From JAEZAF01 sp964395665 (GTDB lineage: Bacteria > Chloroflexota > Anaerolineae > Aggregatilineales > Phototrophicaceae), in assembly GCA_964395665.1 (NCBI GenBank), contig CAYNDH010000242.1, forward strand, positions 1 to 5,708: a stretch of 5,708 nt of DNA, written 5' to 3'. Positions within the stretch are counted from its first letter, which is position 1. Each line of letters opens with the position of its first letter. Of the stretch, positions 5,653 to 5,708 are shown one piece after another. Position numbers and translations under genes: made by a program. The notes beneath the pieces are model-generated. The model saw only the letters and a program-made list of their open reading frames with translations. It had not been told where the DNA came from and searched no databases.

Positions 5653-5708
5653 GCTAATTTCGTAACCAACAGAAGTTTAAGGACATAGCGGACGCGCTGA
5701 AGCGCTTC

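Noticed and set aside
5250..5669. Minus-strand 139-codon frame under the transporter
   Set aside because: His/Arg/Gln-rich translation is typical of the antisense of a GC-rich membrane protein gene, and it runs through the terminator hairpin.
5699..5708. GAAGCGCTTC perfect 10-base palindrome at the window edge
   Set aside because: Too short to interpret and cut by the window end; such palindromes occur by chance.

Overview
The window looks like an ordinary stretch of a draft bacterial chromosome, probably from an uncultured or scaffold-level assembly, because it contains a run of exactly 100 Ns (2208-2307). Coding regions are moderately GC-rich and starts are ATG, TTG and GTG with Shine-Dalgarno-like sites before most genes. 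The protein mix is a SUMF1-fold protein, a bacterial RIO kinase, and an exported protein whose SH3-like block reads GVCAEGYRWWQVEW...GWIVEGD. It is reminiscent of Chloroflexota (Anaerolineae-like) genomes. That assignment is inference from protein style only and I hold it at moderate-to-low confidence. There is no phage, transposon, CRISPR or rRNA/tRNA signal.

Layout. 1-167 is upstream DNA with one weak inverted repeat. 168-962 (+) encodes a SUMF1/FGE-sulfatase-fold protein with a hydrophobic N-terminus. It lacks the active-site cysteines of true formylglycine-generating enzymes. 963-1042 holds two consecutive GC-rich hairpins behind that gene. 1128-1157 is a near-consensus sigma-70 promoter (TTGACA, 18-nt spacer ending TGC, TAGACT). 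It is followed by about 450 bases with no convincing gene but three short hairpins and two tiny overlapping reading frames. 1617-2207 (+) is a RimJ/RimL-type GNAT acetyltransferase that runs into the assembly gap. 2342-3373 (+) is a complete RIO-family protein kinase. A hairpin lies in the 60-base gap between it and the convergent gene at 3434-4465 (-), which encodes an exported SH3-like plus M15-type zinc peptidase-like protein. 4466-4679 is a divergent control region with candidate promoters on both strands. 4680-5600 (+) is a ten-helix EamA/DMT transporter closed by a textbook rho-independent terminator at 5629-5652.

How the genes relate. Only the acetyltransferase and the RIO kinase look like a possible transcription unit: same strand, and a possible TGATG stop/start overlap that depends on the frame surviving the gap. 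The remaining genes are single units with their own signals. I see no coherent new multi-gene system. The items most worth a second look are the promoter-driven non-coding leader, the SH3/M15-like exported protein, the cysteine-less SUMF1 protein, and the divergent promoter region with back-to-back -10-like boxes.
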